Position numbers and translations under genes: made by a program
Shown here: positions 5,591-13,712 of the stretch, piece after piece
Layout of the letters: each line of letters opens with the position of its first letter
How positions within the stretch are numbered: position 1 is the first letter of the stretch
Assembly: GCA_023409695.1 (NCBI GenBank)
Contig: JAEYQZ010000132.1
Location: forward strand, 1-20,809
Origin: Methanobacteriota archaeon
Lineage (GTDB): Archaea; Methanobacteriota; Methanobacteria; Methanobacteriales; Methanobacteriaceae
Length of the DNA stretch: 20,809 bases
Direction of reading: 5' to 3'
Notes under the pieces: generated by a model
Told to the model about the DNA's origin: nothing
Databases searched by the model: none
The model's input: only the letters and a program-made list of their open reading frames with translations

Positions 5591-7420
5591 ATGTCCAGTG
5601 AAAACAAACTTGTAAGTCTTACAAAATATATTATGACACTTCCACCAACCAGAATTTCTCTCTTTAGTATGGTGTTTTTAAGTTTCATTATAGGGTGCAT
5701 CGCATTTTTATTGGCACCCTCATCAAACGACTCCATACTTTATAGTATTGTTTATGGTGGTTCAACGGGCTTTTTAATTTTTGGGTTGATGTCTATAATG
5801 GGCGGAGGTTTAACTCAGCCTATGGTAAATTCTTTTAAAGGTAGACACATGAAAATGAAGCAATCCATGTTCCTTGCCCTTGCTTCAATGATGATAGTAG
5901 GAGTTATATATTTAATTGGGAGTGTTGTATCTGTATTCACTGTGAATAATTACGTTTTAAGTGCTTTAATATTTGGTTGTGTTATCGCATTTGCTTTTAG
6001 AACCCTTGTAATATGGGGTACCTCTAATATAAGTCTTCTAAAATCTGTTGTCATATCTGTAGTTCAGCCAGCACTTATACTGAGTATGCTGGTGGTTATA
6101 TCTTTCTTAACAAGTGTAACTACCAACATGGGTGACTTCAGTATAATAGCTATCACTGTAAAGATAGTAATAGCCTCGGTAATACTGGTAATTGCAATTT
6201 ATTCCTTTGTAGCAGTTATAGAATCCCCTATGAGAAAGAATTTGGGGGTAGGGGGCTTAGAACTTTTAAGTCTTGCTTTGGCCCATATTACAGAAGGCTC
6301 TCCAGCTATGGAAACACTTTTTGAAGATATAGGTGAGCCTATTGATACTTTAACTGGAATTTTTAGTTTTAAAGGTAAAAATGGAGTTAAAGCAATTTTT
6401 TTATCTCCATGTGTTCATCCGGGTCCGCTTGGAAATATTGGGGGTGGAAACATGCCTACCATACTTTCAAGTAAATTTGATACCTTTACAATGGTTTCAC
6501 ATGGGCCGTCCACACATGATTTTAATCCAGTGGCTTCCAAAGAGATAAATAAAATAGAAAAGGTTGTTAAAGAAGCTTTAAATGACATGGATTACTCTGA
6601 AAGCGCCAGTAAATTCTTTAGGGTCGAAAATGAAGGCGCGGTAATTGGCGCGCAGTATTTTGGTAAAAATTTACTGATGCTTGCTACATTTGCACCTGGC
6701 GGGTTTGATGATATAGACTTTGGAGTTGGTCTTGCACTCATGAATCTTGCAAAGGCATCATGTGAAGCTCAAAATGTGGTGCTGGTTGATTGCCACAACA
6801 GCTTTAAAGGTGAAGGTGGAAGAGTTTTACCGGGTAACAAGGAAGTCTTTGAGCTTATGGGGGCAGTTGAGAAACTTAAAGCTCCTGAACAAGAAAATGG
6901 AATTAGAGTTGGCTGCAGCAGTGATCCATTAGATAACATATCCAAAGAAGATGGTATCGGCCAGAGTGGAGTAAAAGTAATGGTTATTGAAGTTGGATCT
7001 CAAAAAACAGCATACATACTTTTAGATGCAAATAATATGGTCATTGGATTTAGGGGCGTTATACTGGAAAAAGTTAAATCATTGGGCTTAGATCATGCAG
7101 AAGTGATGACTACAGATACTCATTTTGTAAATACAATGTCTGGAGGCCATAATCCGGTAGGTACAAAAATGCAGGATGAGATAATAAATGGTATTTTAAA
7201 ATGTACTAAAGAAGCTTTAAATGACCTGGAAGATGTTTCAGTCGGTTGTAAAGTGGCTAATATTAAAGACATCAAAACTTTTGGTCCATTAAATGCTACC
7301 GAGCTTGTAACCACAATCAGCTCCATTGTAGCCGTAAGCAGGATATTTGCACCGCTGGTATTTTTACTGGCACTACTATTTGTATTTATATGGATATTCT
7401 ATGGAACCTTCAGTATTTAG
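5591..7420 (+). CDS. DUF2070 family membrane protein
   Basis: I place the start at the ATG at 5591 because GAGGTTGATT directly precedes it; an in-frame TTG at 5579 overlaps that ribosome binding site. The 609-residue product has about six N-terminal membrane segments (residues about 20-210), a large soluble domain (about 215-575) and one C-terminal membrane segment. This is the typical size and layout of DUF2070, an archaeal family of unknown function. The soluble domain carries strongly patterned His/Asp/Asn motifs: SPCVHPGPLGNIGGGN (about 272-287), SHGPSTHDFN (about 303-312), DCHNSFKGEGG (about 400-410), TDTHFVN (about 508-514) and GGHNP (about 517-521). They look like a metal-binding catalytic centre and recall neutral ceramidase-like metallohydrolases; this is inference. 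The gene has its own TATA box and converges with the next gene. Confidence 0.88.
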   Translation: MSSENKLVSLTKYIMTLPPTRISLFSMVFLSFIIGCIAFLLAPSSNDSILYSIVYGGSTGFLIFGLMSIMGGGLTQPMVNSFKGRHMKMKQSMFLALASMMIVGVIYLIGSVVSVFTVNNYVLSALIFGCVIAFAFRTLVIWGTSNISLLKSVVISVVQPALILSMLVVISFLTSVTTNMGDFSIIAITVKIVIASVILVIAIYSFVAVIESPMRKNLGVGGLELLSLALAHITEGSPAMETLFEDIGEPIDTLTGIFSFKGKNGVKAIFLSPCVHPGPLGNIGGGNMPTILSSKFDTFTMVSHGPSTHDFNPVASKEINKIEKVVKEALNDMDYSESASKFFRVENEGAVIGAQYFGKNLLMLATFAPGGFDDIDFGVGLALMNLAKASCEAQNVVLVDCHNSFKGEGGRVLPGNKEVFELMGAVEKLKAPEQENGIRVGCSSDPLDNISKEDGIGQSGVKVMVIEVGSQKTAYILLDANNMVIGFRGVILEKVKSLGLDHAEVMTTDTHFVNTMSGGHNPVGTKMQDEIINGILKCTKEALNDLEDVSVGCKVANIKDIKTFGPLNATELVTTISSIVAVSRIFAPLVFLLALLFVFIWIFYGTFSI

Positions 7421-7464
7421 TGCTAAAAAATAAGTAAAAAAATTAATTAAAAAAAATTATTAAT

Positions 7465-7737
7465 TTAGTGCAGGTTCATGAATATTACCCATACCATGAT
7501 CCATATAAAGAAGAAAGGAACTATGCCGCTCCAAAGCCATCCGCTGAGCCCATTAACTTCTTCTTTTCCAAATAATTTTTCTGAGAGCTGACCCATTATA
7601 TAAAGGATAATTAAAGCTGCTATGACTGCTATTACGTCATTTTTAAATATTACTCCGCTACTTAATATGTATGAGAGGTAACCTGCTATTATTCCTCCAA
7701 CCGTGTGAATGGAAGCTACTTTTCCATCTGTGTCCAT
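7465..7737 (-). CDS. small EMC6-like membrane protein (DUF5379 type)
   Basis: The 90-residue product has three predicted membrane segments (about residues 9-28, 33-52 and 68-88) joined by a charged loop (SEKLFGKEEVNG) and ends in the aromatic helix SGIVPFFFIWIMVWVIF. Size, three-helix layout and the polar N-terminus fit archaeal homologues of EMC6, a subunit of the ER membrane protein complex that helps insert membrane proteins. Archaea carry Emc3/Oxa1-like and Emc6-like proteins thought to act together. The ATG follows AGAGGAGG at good spacing. Its 3' end lies 44 nt from the end of DUF2070 on the other strand, with T-rich runs between that could terminate both. The family name is from memory of the pattern, so the membrane protein call is firm and the EMC6 link moderate. 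Confidence 0.7.
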   Translation of the reverse strand: MDTDGKVASIHTVGGIIAGYLSYILSSGVIFKNDVIAVIAALIILYIMGQLSEKLFGKEEVNGLSGWLWSGIVPFFFIWIMVWVIFMNLH

Positions 7738-8169
7738 ATTTTTCCTCCTCTAATGTTCTTTTCTAATCAACATGGTGTTTTAGATTATTTTTTATCCTCG
7801 TAAATTCATTAATTTATTAAGCGATGAATTTTAATCCATGCTCTAACAAATATACATAAAGTATTTAATTAGAAAATTCTTTATATAGTTTGGTGAGGTT
7901 ACTAATAAATGTTTTTTAGTTGCAAATTTTCAAAACTGTATGTTGTACAAAGTTATACTTATATTAATATTGATTAAATATAAATCCGAATTTTCAGTCT
8001 TTAATATATATGCTTGATATTGTAGAATTAGGTTTTTTGCGGATTTAATTTTTACAATACACTCAAATCATAAATATATTTTATTATGTAGATTATATAT
8101 TAATAATATATCGATGATTTAATTCTATTTATTGATTTTTATATTCAATTAACTTAATCAGGTGTTAAA
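7738..8169. other. AT-rich intergenic region between divergent genes
   Basis: About 430 nt holding the upstream regions of the EMC6-like gene (minus) and the NFACT gene (plus). TATA-like stretches occur at 7880-7888 (CTTTATATA), 8092-8100 (ATTATATAT) and 8136-8146. The one at 8092 would give a leader of about 50 nt for the NFACT gene. A 22-codon frame begins at 7909 but I do not think it is a gene. No structured RNA or repeat seen. Confidence 0.5.
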
Positions 8170-10146
8170 ATGAAAAATATGTCTAATGTAGATGTTTATG
8201 CTGTTTGTCATGAGTTAAGAGATTTATTAAAAGGTGCAAGAGTTGATAAAGCATATCAACCCACAAAGGACACCGTTTTGATAAGATTTCATGTGGCGGG
8301 TAAAGGGAGAATTGACATAGTCTTTCAAGCAGGAAGAAGAATGCACATGACTCAGTATCCATTACCTAATCCTAAAATACCTCCAAATTTCCCAATGCTC
8401 CTTCGAAAATATATCAAAGGGGCCACAGTGGAAGATATAAGGCAGTATAATTTTGATAGAATTGTGGAACTGCATGTAGCTAAAGAGCAAAAATTTACTT
8501 TAGTAATAGAACTATTTGCTAAAGGTAATATAATACTCCTGGATGAAGAAGGAAAGATCATTTTACCGCTTAAACGTAAACTGTGGAGCGATAGGAAGAT
8601 ATCATCTAAAGAAGAGTATAAATACCCTCCAAAAAGAGGTATAAATCCTTTAGAAGTCAGTAAGGAAGAACTGGAAGATGTATTTAGAAATTCTGACTCT
8701 GATATTATAAGAACTCTTGCAAGAAGTGGGTTAGGTGGTATTTACTCTGAAGAAATACTGCTTAGATCTAATGTTCAAAAGGATTTACCTGCCGCAGAGA
8801 TCTCAGATAGTGACTTAGATTCGATTTATAACTCAATATATGAACTTTTTGGACCACTTCGAACCTCTAACTTCCACCCACAAATATTGTCCGACGGAAA
8901 GGAAGATGTTTTGCCTCTTGACCTTGAAATTTATGCGAATTATAAAAAAGAGACATTTGAAACATACAATGAGGCAGCAGATGAATTCTTCAGCAGTGAA
9001 GTAAGGGAAACCATTAAGAACGAATATGAAGACGTATGGGGAGCTGAAGTCAAGAAGTTTGAAAAACGGCTGAAGATACAGGAAGAGACCTTGGATAAAT
9101 TCCACAAAACAATTAAGGTATCCAAAAAAAGGGGAGACCTGCTTTATGCCAATTATGGGAAAATCCAAAGCATCCTTGATATTATAAAAGATGCAAGGGA
9201 AAAGTATTCATGGAATGAGATAGCTTCAAAACTTAAAACAGCCCGAAAACAGGGTTTAGCAGGTGCAGATATAATTGAATCTCTGGATAAACTTGGAAAC
9301 CTTACCCTGAAAATTGATGATGAAGTTATAAACATAGATGCTAAAGTAGAAATCCCTGAAAATGCTGAAGTTTATTATGAAAAGGCTAAAAAGGCAAAGC
9401 GAAAAATAACAGGGGTTAATATTGCAATCGAAAAGACAAAAAAAGAGATTGAAAAAGCGAAGAACAAAAAAGAAATAGAGATGGAAAGGGTCACATTACC
9501 TCAAAAAAGAGTTAAAAAAGAGCTTAAATGGTTTGAGAAGCTGCGGTGGTTCATTTCTTCAGACGGATTTTTAGTGATTGGGGGGAGGGACGCAAACTCC
9601 AACGAAATAGTGGTAAAAAAATATATGGAAAACAATGATGTCTATTTCCACTCAGATATCCATGGAGCACCCTCAGTTATAATAAAAAGTCAGGGTAAGG
9701 AAATACCTGAGACAACCCTAAATGAGGCTGCTTCATTCGCGGCATCATTTTCAAGTGCATGGACAAAAGGATTTGGGTCGCAGGACGTGTATTGGGTTCA
9801 TCCAGATCAGGTTTCAAAGACACCTCAATCTGGTGAATTTGTTAAAAAGGGCGCATTTATAATTAGGGGGACTAGAAATTACATAAGGGCTGCAACACTT
9901 TTAATAGCAGTTGGAATTGTTGATTATGAAGGTGAAAGGTTGATGGCCGGCCCTCTTGATGCTGTAAAGAAATATAATGATAATTATGTAATTATAAAAC
10001 CGGGGTATACTAAAAAAGAAGCATTATCAAGGGAAATAAGGCATAGACTTGATCAAGAACATATCGTTACTATGGATGATCTTGTAAGGGTTTTACCTTC
10101 TGGAAAAGCAGATATTGTTGACGAGAGAGATCTTAGAAGGAGGTAA
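8170..10146 (+). CDS. rqcH: NFACT family ribosome quality control protein (archaeal RqcH/Rqc2/NEMF)
   Basis: The 658-residue protein shows the NFACT order. The NFACT-N domain (about 1-200) contains QAGRRMHMTQ and the D-R pair in YNFDRIVELHV (D96-R97) that in bacterial RqcH and yeast Rqc2 is needed for tail synthesis. A helix-hairpin-helix region and a long charged coiled coil follow (about 280-445, rich in Lys and Glu). The NFACT-R domain (about 455-560) contains VIGGRDANSNEIVVKKY and YFHSDIHGAPSVIIK. The eukaryote-specific NFACT-C domain is absent. The family binds peptidyl-tRNA-obstructed large ribosomal subunits and recruits tRNA-Ala to add C-terminal alanine tails that mark stalled chains for breakdown. 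Activity in this archaeon is inferred from the retained D-R pair. The ATG follows CAGGTGTTAAA, a clear ribosome binding site; a second ATG three codons on is less well spaced. Confidence 0.93.
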   Translation: MKNMSNVDVYAVCHELRDLLKGARVDKAYQPTKDTVLIRFHVAGKGRIDIVFQAGRRMHMTQYPLPNPKIPPNFPMLLRKYIKGATVEDIRQYNFDRIVELHVAKEQKFTLVIELFAKGNIILLDEEGKIILPLKRKLWSDRKISSKEEYKYPPKRGINPLEVSKEELEDVFRNSDSDIIRTLARSGLGGIYSEEILLRSNVQKDLPAAEISDSDLDSIYNSIYELFGPLRTSNFHPQILSDGKEDVLPLDLEIYANYKKETFETYNEAADEFFSSEVRETIKNEYEDVWGAEVKKFEKRLKIQEETLDKFHKTIKVSKKRGDLLYANYGKIQSILDIIKDAREKYSWNEIASKLKTARKQGLAGADIIESLDKLGNLTLKIDDEVINIDAKVEIPENAEVYYEKAKKAKRKITGVNIAIEKTKKEIEKAKNKKEIEMERVTLPQKRVKKELKWFEKLRWFISSDGFLVIGGRDANSNEIVVKKYMENNDVYFHSDIHGAPSVIIKSQGKEIPETTLNEAASFAASFSSAWTKGFGSQDVYWVHPDQVSKTPQSGEFVKKGAFIIRGTRNYIRAATLLIAVGIVDYEGERLMAGPLDAVKKYNDNYVIIKPGYTKKEALSREIRHRLDQEHIVTMDDLVRVLPSGKADIVDERDLRRR

Positions 10147-10154
10147 AATTATAA

Positions 10155-10162
10155 TTTTTTTT
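10155..10162 (+). terminator. T-tract terminator of the NFACT gene
   Basis: A run of eight T begins 9 nt after the stop codon, between converging genes. T-runs of this kind are the main archaeal termination signal; no stable stem precedes it. Confidence 0.4.
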
Positions 10163-10217
10163 ATAAAACTAGAAAATTTATAGATTCAAAGAAAGATATG
10201 ATGAAATAATAATTTGA

Positions 10218-10523
10218 TTAAGGATTATCTTTTTCATTCATCTTCTTTTTAAATAAAAAGTTAATATCAACTACATATATCCCTTCTTCATCCGAAACGA
10301 TTATAGAATCGTCTTCTAAAAGAGTAGGGAGATCTAATTCATAAATTCCGTGGTCGTGGACCATTACAGTTTCAATGGATTCTCCTTGGGGCTTTTCTTT
10401 TTCTGCAATTCCTGTTTCATCCTTATAATATTCAAAAAAATGGCTGCCGCATTCAGGACATCCTTTAAGAATATCTTCTGGTTTTCCTTTAAATAGGGCG
10501 CCGCATTTAATGCATAGATGCAC
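10218..10523 (-). CDS. arvC: ArvC/OapC-type zinc-ribbon protein
   Basis: I place the start at the GTG at 10523 because GGTGA lies 5 nt upstream of it. A TTG at 10535 is possible but lacks a ribosome binding site. The product of about 101 residues begins with a four-cysteine zinc ribbon, CIKCG then CPECG (about residues 4-7 and 22-25), followed by an acidic linker and a short beta-rich domain (VMVHDHGIYELDLPTLL, then EEGIYVVDINFLF). This matches the archaeal DUF2072/COG3364-type zinc-ribbon family found next to DUF2073 and a small GTPase, now called ArvC after the Haloferax vesicle operon. The gene overlaps the end of arvB by 17 nt, which implies translational coupling. It is the last gene of the operon. 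Its molecular role is unknown; a partner of ArvA and ArvB is the natural guess. Confidence 0.82.
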   Translation of the reverse strand: MHLCIKCGALFKGKPEDILKGCPECGSHFFEYYKDETGIAEKEKPQGESIETVMVHDHGIYELDLPTLLEDDSIIVSDEEGIYVVDINFLFKKKMNEKDNP

Positions 10524-10875
10524 CAGAATCACCAAGATTTGCTATCATAGAGAGGAAGTTTGACTGTTTATTAACGTTTTTCATAATATTTGCAGGGCCG
10601 ATTATGGTAAGTCCAACCGCTTTCTTCTTTGAAATTCCAAAAAGAGCTTTTTTATCTTTTTCAAGGGTATATATATCAATTCCCATGAAGTTTTCGATGT
10701 CAATTTCTCTCATGGTGGTTTCTATAAGTTCTGCTTCTTCTTCAGGGCTTAATCCACCTTCTATGACTACTAGATTCCCTCCTTTAACTCTTTCAACAAT
10801 CATTGATATTTTTTCCATGCTGGTATGAGTTGAGAGAGCATCTGAGGATAAAAAATCCATTTTTAAACCATTCAT
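10507..10875 (-). CDS. arvB: ArvB/DUF2073 protein
   Basis: The 122-residue protein matches DUF2073, an archaeal family nearly always encoded with the Era/Ras-like GTPase upstream and the zinc ribbon downstream. Visible features are an N-terminal segment (MDFLSSDALSTHTSMEKI), a central part with VIEGGLSPEEEAELIETTM and MGIDIYTLE, and the C-terminal VGLTIIGPANIMK and Asn/Gln-rich stretch. There is no signal peptide, membrane helix or obvious catalytic motif. The ATG is preceded by TTAGAGGTATCAAA, a good ribosome binding site, 35 nt after arvA. The Haloferax homologue is part of the operon named for vesicle formation; its own activity has not been worked out as far as I know. Confidence 0.82.
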   Translation of the reverse strand: MNGLKMDFLSSDALSTHTSMEKISMIVERVKGGNLVVIEGGLSPEEEAELIETTMREIDIENFMGIDIYTLEKDKKALFGISKKKAVGLTIIGPANIMKNVNKQSNFLSMIANLGDSGASMH

Positions 10876-10910
10876 TTTGATACCTCTAATCTGAAATTAT
10901 CATTTTTAAA

Positions 10911-11531
10911 TTAATGGAACCTTTTAATCATTGCTTCATAAAGGTTTTCAGTATTTTCACCGTGAAGTGCAGAAATAGGCACTACTGTGTGTTGGGGGAA
11001 TACTGAGGTTATACGCTCAGGAGTAGCTTCTGGAAGATCTATTTTATTTGCAACAATTACAAATGGGATTTTCCTTGCCTCTAAGTTCCCAATTATGGTA
11101 ATATTGGCCTGTGTAAGCGGATCTTTGGTGGCATCTACAACTAAAATAACGCCTGTAACATCATCTAACCATTTGATAGCTTCTATTATTCCTTTAGTTG
11201 CTTCTTTTGCCCTTTCCTTTGCTTCTGTCTCAGATAAACCAAATTGCAGAAAATTCTTGTAGTCTATTTTCGTTGCTATCCCTGGAGTATCTATTATATC
11301 AAAATCAAGTTCAACCCCTTTGTGTTTTATACTTACGTGTTCTTGCTTGTAAACTTTTCTTGTTTCGTGTGGAATCTCTGATGATAGTCCAAGAGGTTTT
11401 CCTATCCAATCATTGGTCATTGTATTTGCTAAAGTCGTTTTTCCGGAATTAGGATGACCATATAATCCTATTTTTAGCTTCTTATCTTTTCCAAGCAGTT
11501 TATTTAAGAATCTTCTGAAAATGTTCTGCAT
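10911..11531 (-). CDS. arvA: ArvA small GTPase (archaeal vesiculating GTPase)
   Basis: The start at ATG 11531 (MQNIFRRFL) lies 4 nt after the preceding stop codon with GAGTGATA as ribosome binding site; the longer frame from 11573 would overlap the upstream gene by 38 nt and is rejected. The 206-residue protein has all G motifs: GHPNSGKT P-loop (25-32), DTPG (81-84), NKID (162-165) and SAL (187-189). The first 18 residues form a basic amphipathic segment (NIFRRFLNKLLGKDKK) that could bind membranes. The family is the archaeal Ras/Era-like GTPase which, with ArvB and ArvC, drives extracellular vesicle formation in Haloferax volcanii and is conserved in Euryarchaeota. It should cycle between GTP and GDP at the membrane. 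Family call is firm from motifs plus neighbours; a vesicle role in a walled methanogen is inference. Confidence 0.88.
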   Translation of the reverse strand: MQNIFRRFLNKLLGKDKKLKIGLYGHPNSGKTTLANTMTNDWIGKPLGLSSEIPHETRKVYKQEHVSIKHKGVELDFDIIDTPGIATKIDYKNFLQFGLSETEAKERAKEATKGIIEAIKWLDDVTGVILVVDATKDPLTQANITIIGNLEARKIPFVIVANKIDLPEATPERITSVFPQHTVVPISALHGENTENLYEAMIKRFH

Positions 11532-11535
11532 CTTA

Positions 11536-12234
11536 TCACTCTTTATATATTTGGCCAGGTTCAAGGATAACAACCTTCACTTTTTTGTTCATGGATTCAA
11601 CCATATCTGCAAATTCTTCGGGGTCCTGTTCAATTACAGGAAATGTGTTGTAGTGCATTGGAATTACAACATATGGATCAATCCATTGTGTAGCTATTGA
11701 AGCTTCTAAAAGTCCCATGGTGTATCTATCACCAATTGGAATTAATGCAATTTGAGGATTATAAATACCTCTTATCACGTCTTTCATATCCCCAAAAACA
11801 CCTGTATCGCCGGAATGGTAAATTCTTTTACCGTTTTCAAGTTGTATTATGAAACCACAGGCACTTCCTCCAACAGCCATTTCTTCTATAAAGTCCATAT
11901 CAGCTGAATGGGTTGCATTAACCATGGTTATCTTAATACCATGTATTTCAACTGATCCTCCTATGTTCATTCCTATGGTTTCAAAGCCCTGTTTTGCAAG
12001 ATATAATGAATGCTCGTGATTTCCAATTACTACTGCACCAGTTCTGTTTGCTATTTCCATGGTATCTCCAAAATGGTCACCATGTCCATGGGTAACGCAT
12101 ATTACATCTGCTTCTATTTCTTCAACTGGAACTGGACAAGCAGGGTTATTGCTTATAAATGGGTCTATTAATATCTTTAAATTTTCCTCAGATATTATTT
12201 CAAATGCAGAATGTCCAAACCATCTTATTTCCAT
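11536..12234 (-). CDS. UPF0173 metal-dependent hydrolase (metallo-beta-lactamase fold)
   Basis: The 232-residue protein has a complete metallo-beta-lactamase fold metal site: HGHGDH (49-54), HSADMDF, HSGDTG and the late HYNTFP. It opens with MEIRWFGHSAFEI, characteristic of the UPF0173 family. It is cytosolic with no signal peptide. Family members are hydrolases of uncertain substrate, related to the N-acyl-phosphatidylethanolamine phospholipase D / UlaG branch of the fold. The ATG follows TAGGGAGATGCATTA. The gene begins 19 nt after the membrane PLD-like gene and ends 4 nt before the arvA start, so it sits inside the operon. That makes a role linked to the vesicle GTPase possible, though this rests on position alone. 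Confidence 0.9.
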   Translation of the reverse strand: MEIRWFGHSAFEIISEENLKILIDPFISNNPACPVPVEEIEADVICVTHGHGDHFGDTMEIANRTGAVVIGNHEHSLYLAKQGFETIGMNIGGSVEIHGIKITMVNATHSADMDFIEEMAVGGSACGFIIQLENGKRIYHSGDTGVFGDMKDVIRGIYNPQIALIPIGDRYTMGLLEASIATQWIDPYVVIPMHYNTFPVIEQDPEEFADMVESMNKKVKVVILEPGQIYKE

Positions 12235-12253
12235 TAATGCATCTCCCTAAGTT

Positions 12254-13441
12254 TTATTGAGTTATCCCTAATTCTATACTCTGTGAGAGACTCCATGCTT
12301 CTTCAAACATTCTTTCAATTTCTTCAATGGATTTCTGGTCTTTATAAATTACTCCTACCTCAAAACTTTCATATATAGGATCGGTAGAGATTATTAAACC
12401 ATTTTCTTCATCTGATACGATCGCCACTGTATGAACATGGGGCATAGTCCTTATTTCGACGTTATTTTCCATTAAAAGCTTGATGAGCTCAACTGATGCA
12501 TCATCATCCAGGCTTGCTTCCTGTATAATCATTTTACTTTCTGTTTCCATAAACCTTTTGAGAACACTTACATCTACATTACGGATCCATGGATACATCA
12601 TTAATATGCGACTGTTTGCTTTTAAAATGGTATCTTTCATTGTTTCCTGTACTTCACCAGCGTCAAAAGACCATATTATGCTTGGATCTTTAGATTCTGA
12701 TTTGATTTGGTCTAATGTGCCTTTGAAAGAATCCAAACGTTCCTCGATGAGATTTTCTATATCTTTGGTGTTTTGGATGTAACTTTCCTTTAACCTGTTT
12801 AATCTGTTTTTTACAAACTCATCTTCATTATCAGTGGTAGGCCTCACAGGTTTCACCTTTCTAACTCTTTTAGGTTTCTTTTCTTCTGCTTTTGAGGATT
12901 TTATCGATGGTTTACCTGGCATTATAGGATTTTTTTCCATTGGTGTAGCTACTTTTGTACTATTTTGATCTCCAGTTACTTTTGGTTCTTCCAACACTTC
13001 TTTGGTTGTAACAGGTTCTCTTAAATCTTTTGGCACTCGTTTAGGAGTGATTTTCCGCGGAATTACATGTTCTACGTTTTCTGGAGCAGTATTCCCTGCT
13101 TCTGGTGTTATCCTCTTTTTAATATTTTCTGTTTCCCTTGGTTTTTTGGCCATTATGGGCTTTTTCGTTGATGGATTTGGATTTTTATCCATTTTGGGCA
13201 TAATTTTTTTCTGGGTGTTTTTGGAAGTTTCTTCATTTTTAGGCATTTTAAGTCCAGTTAAGTTTCCTGGTTCTATTCTGCCTGCAAATAGAACTACTAA
13301 TACCATCCCCACAACTGCGAGTAAAAGTCCTACAAAAAATGCTAAAATACTAGGAGGAGTTGCAAATCCCCAATTATACATAGCATAAATGCCCCCGATA
13401 ACTAACACGATCCCAAAAGCTGTAATAATTAAATTGATCAT
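12254..13441 (-). CDS. membrane-anchored protein with degenerate PLD-like domain
   Basis: The start at ATG 13441 has GGAGG 6 nt upstream; an ATG six codons earlier lies on the wrong side of that site. The 395-residue product has two N-terminal membrane helices (about 2-22 and 31-54), then a Pro/Lys-rich low-complexity linker (about 60-205) with repeated PK/KP and KRITP-like runs, a short helical part, and a C-terminal domain (about 240-390). That domain reads as a phospholipase D-like half of the kind also seen in TrmB-type proteins (ILKANSRILMMYPWI, HTVAIVSD, GLIISTDP, then a closing MFEEAW helix). The HxKx4D motif has Val where the catalytic Lys should be (HTVAIVSD), so it probably binds rather than cleaves. 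It is the first gene of the arv operon. Topology suggests the domain is cytosolic. Function unknown. Confidence 0.75.
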   Translation of the reverse strand: MINLIITAFGIVLVIGGIYAMYNWGFATPPSILAFFVGLLLAVVGMVLVVLFAGRIEPGNLTGLKMPKNEETSKNTQKKIMPKMDKNPNPSTKKPIMAKKPRETENIKKRITPEAGNTAPENVEHVIPRKITPKRVPKDLREPVTTKEVLEEPKVTGDQNSTKVATPMEKNPIMPGKPSIKSSKAEEKKPKRVRKVKPVRPTTDNEDEFVKNRLNRLKESYIQNTKDIENLIEERLDSFKGTLDQIKSESKDPSIIWSFDAGEVQETMKDTILKANSRILMMYPWIRNVDVSVLKRFMETESKMIIQEASLDDDASVELIKLLMENNVEIRTMPHVHTVAIVSDEENGLIISTDPIYESFEVGVIYKDQKSIEEIERMFEEAWSLSQSIELGITQ

Positions 13442-13500
13442 TCGATGCCTCCAACTCATATCTTTTGTTTATCCATTATTATTACAAATAATGAAGAGCC

Positions 13501-13510
13501 CCTTTATACC
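13501..13510 (-). promoter_or_regulatory. candidate TATA box for the arv operon
   Basis: GGTATAAAGG on the minus strand lies 60 nt upstream of the first ATG. A start site about 25 nt downstream would leave a leader of about 35-40 nt containing the GGAGG. No other gene reads in from upstream, so the operon promoter should lie in this 270-nt gap. Confidence 0.35.
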
Positions 13511-13712
13511 CACTCTAAGCTTTAATTAATATTACTACAATAAAAATCTTTTTATTTACTCTATTCTATTAAATCTATAATTGAATTTAATTAAATTCTT
13601 TAAAATTAACCAAAAAACTCCAAACTTTTTGTTTTTAATTGATTAAATATTTAGATATATGATTAAATTAGTTTTATAGTTGGCTTATTTAGAATTTTAG
13701 TTAAAAAACTAA

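Noticed and set aside
7909..7977. 22-codon frame after a TATA-like stretch and GGTGAGG
   Set aside because: Too short to judge, no homology recognised, and the predicted transcript start would fall at or after the GGTGAGG.
11532..11573. N-terminal extension of the GTPase by 14 residues
   Set aside because: It would overlap the UPF0173 gene by 38 nt and lacks a ribosome binding site; ATG 11531 has GAGTGATA just upstream.
13002..13388. 128-residue plus-strand hydrophobic open frame
   Set aside because: Mirror of the Pro/Lys-rich linker and membrane helices of the PLD-like gene on the minus strand, which has a good start and a recognisable domain.
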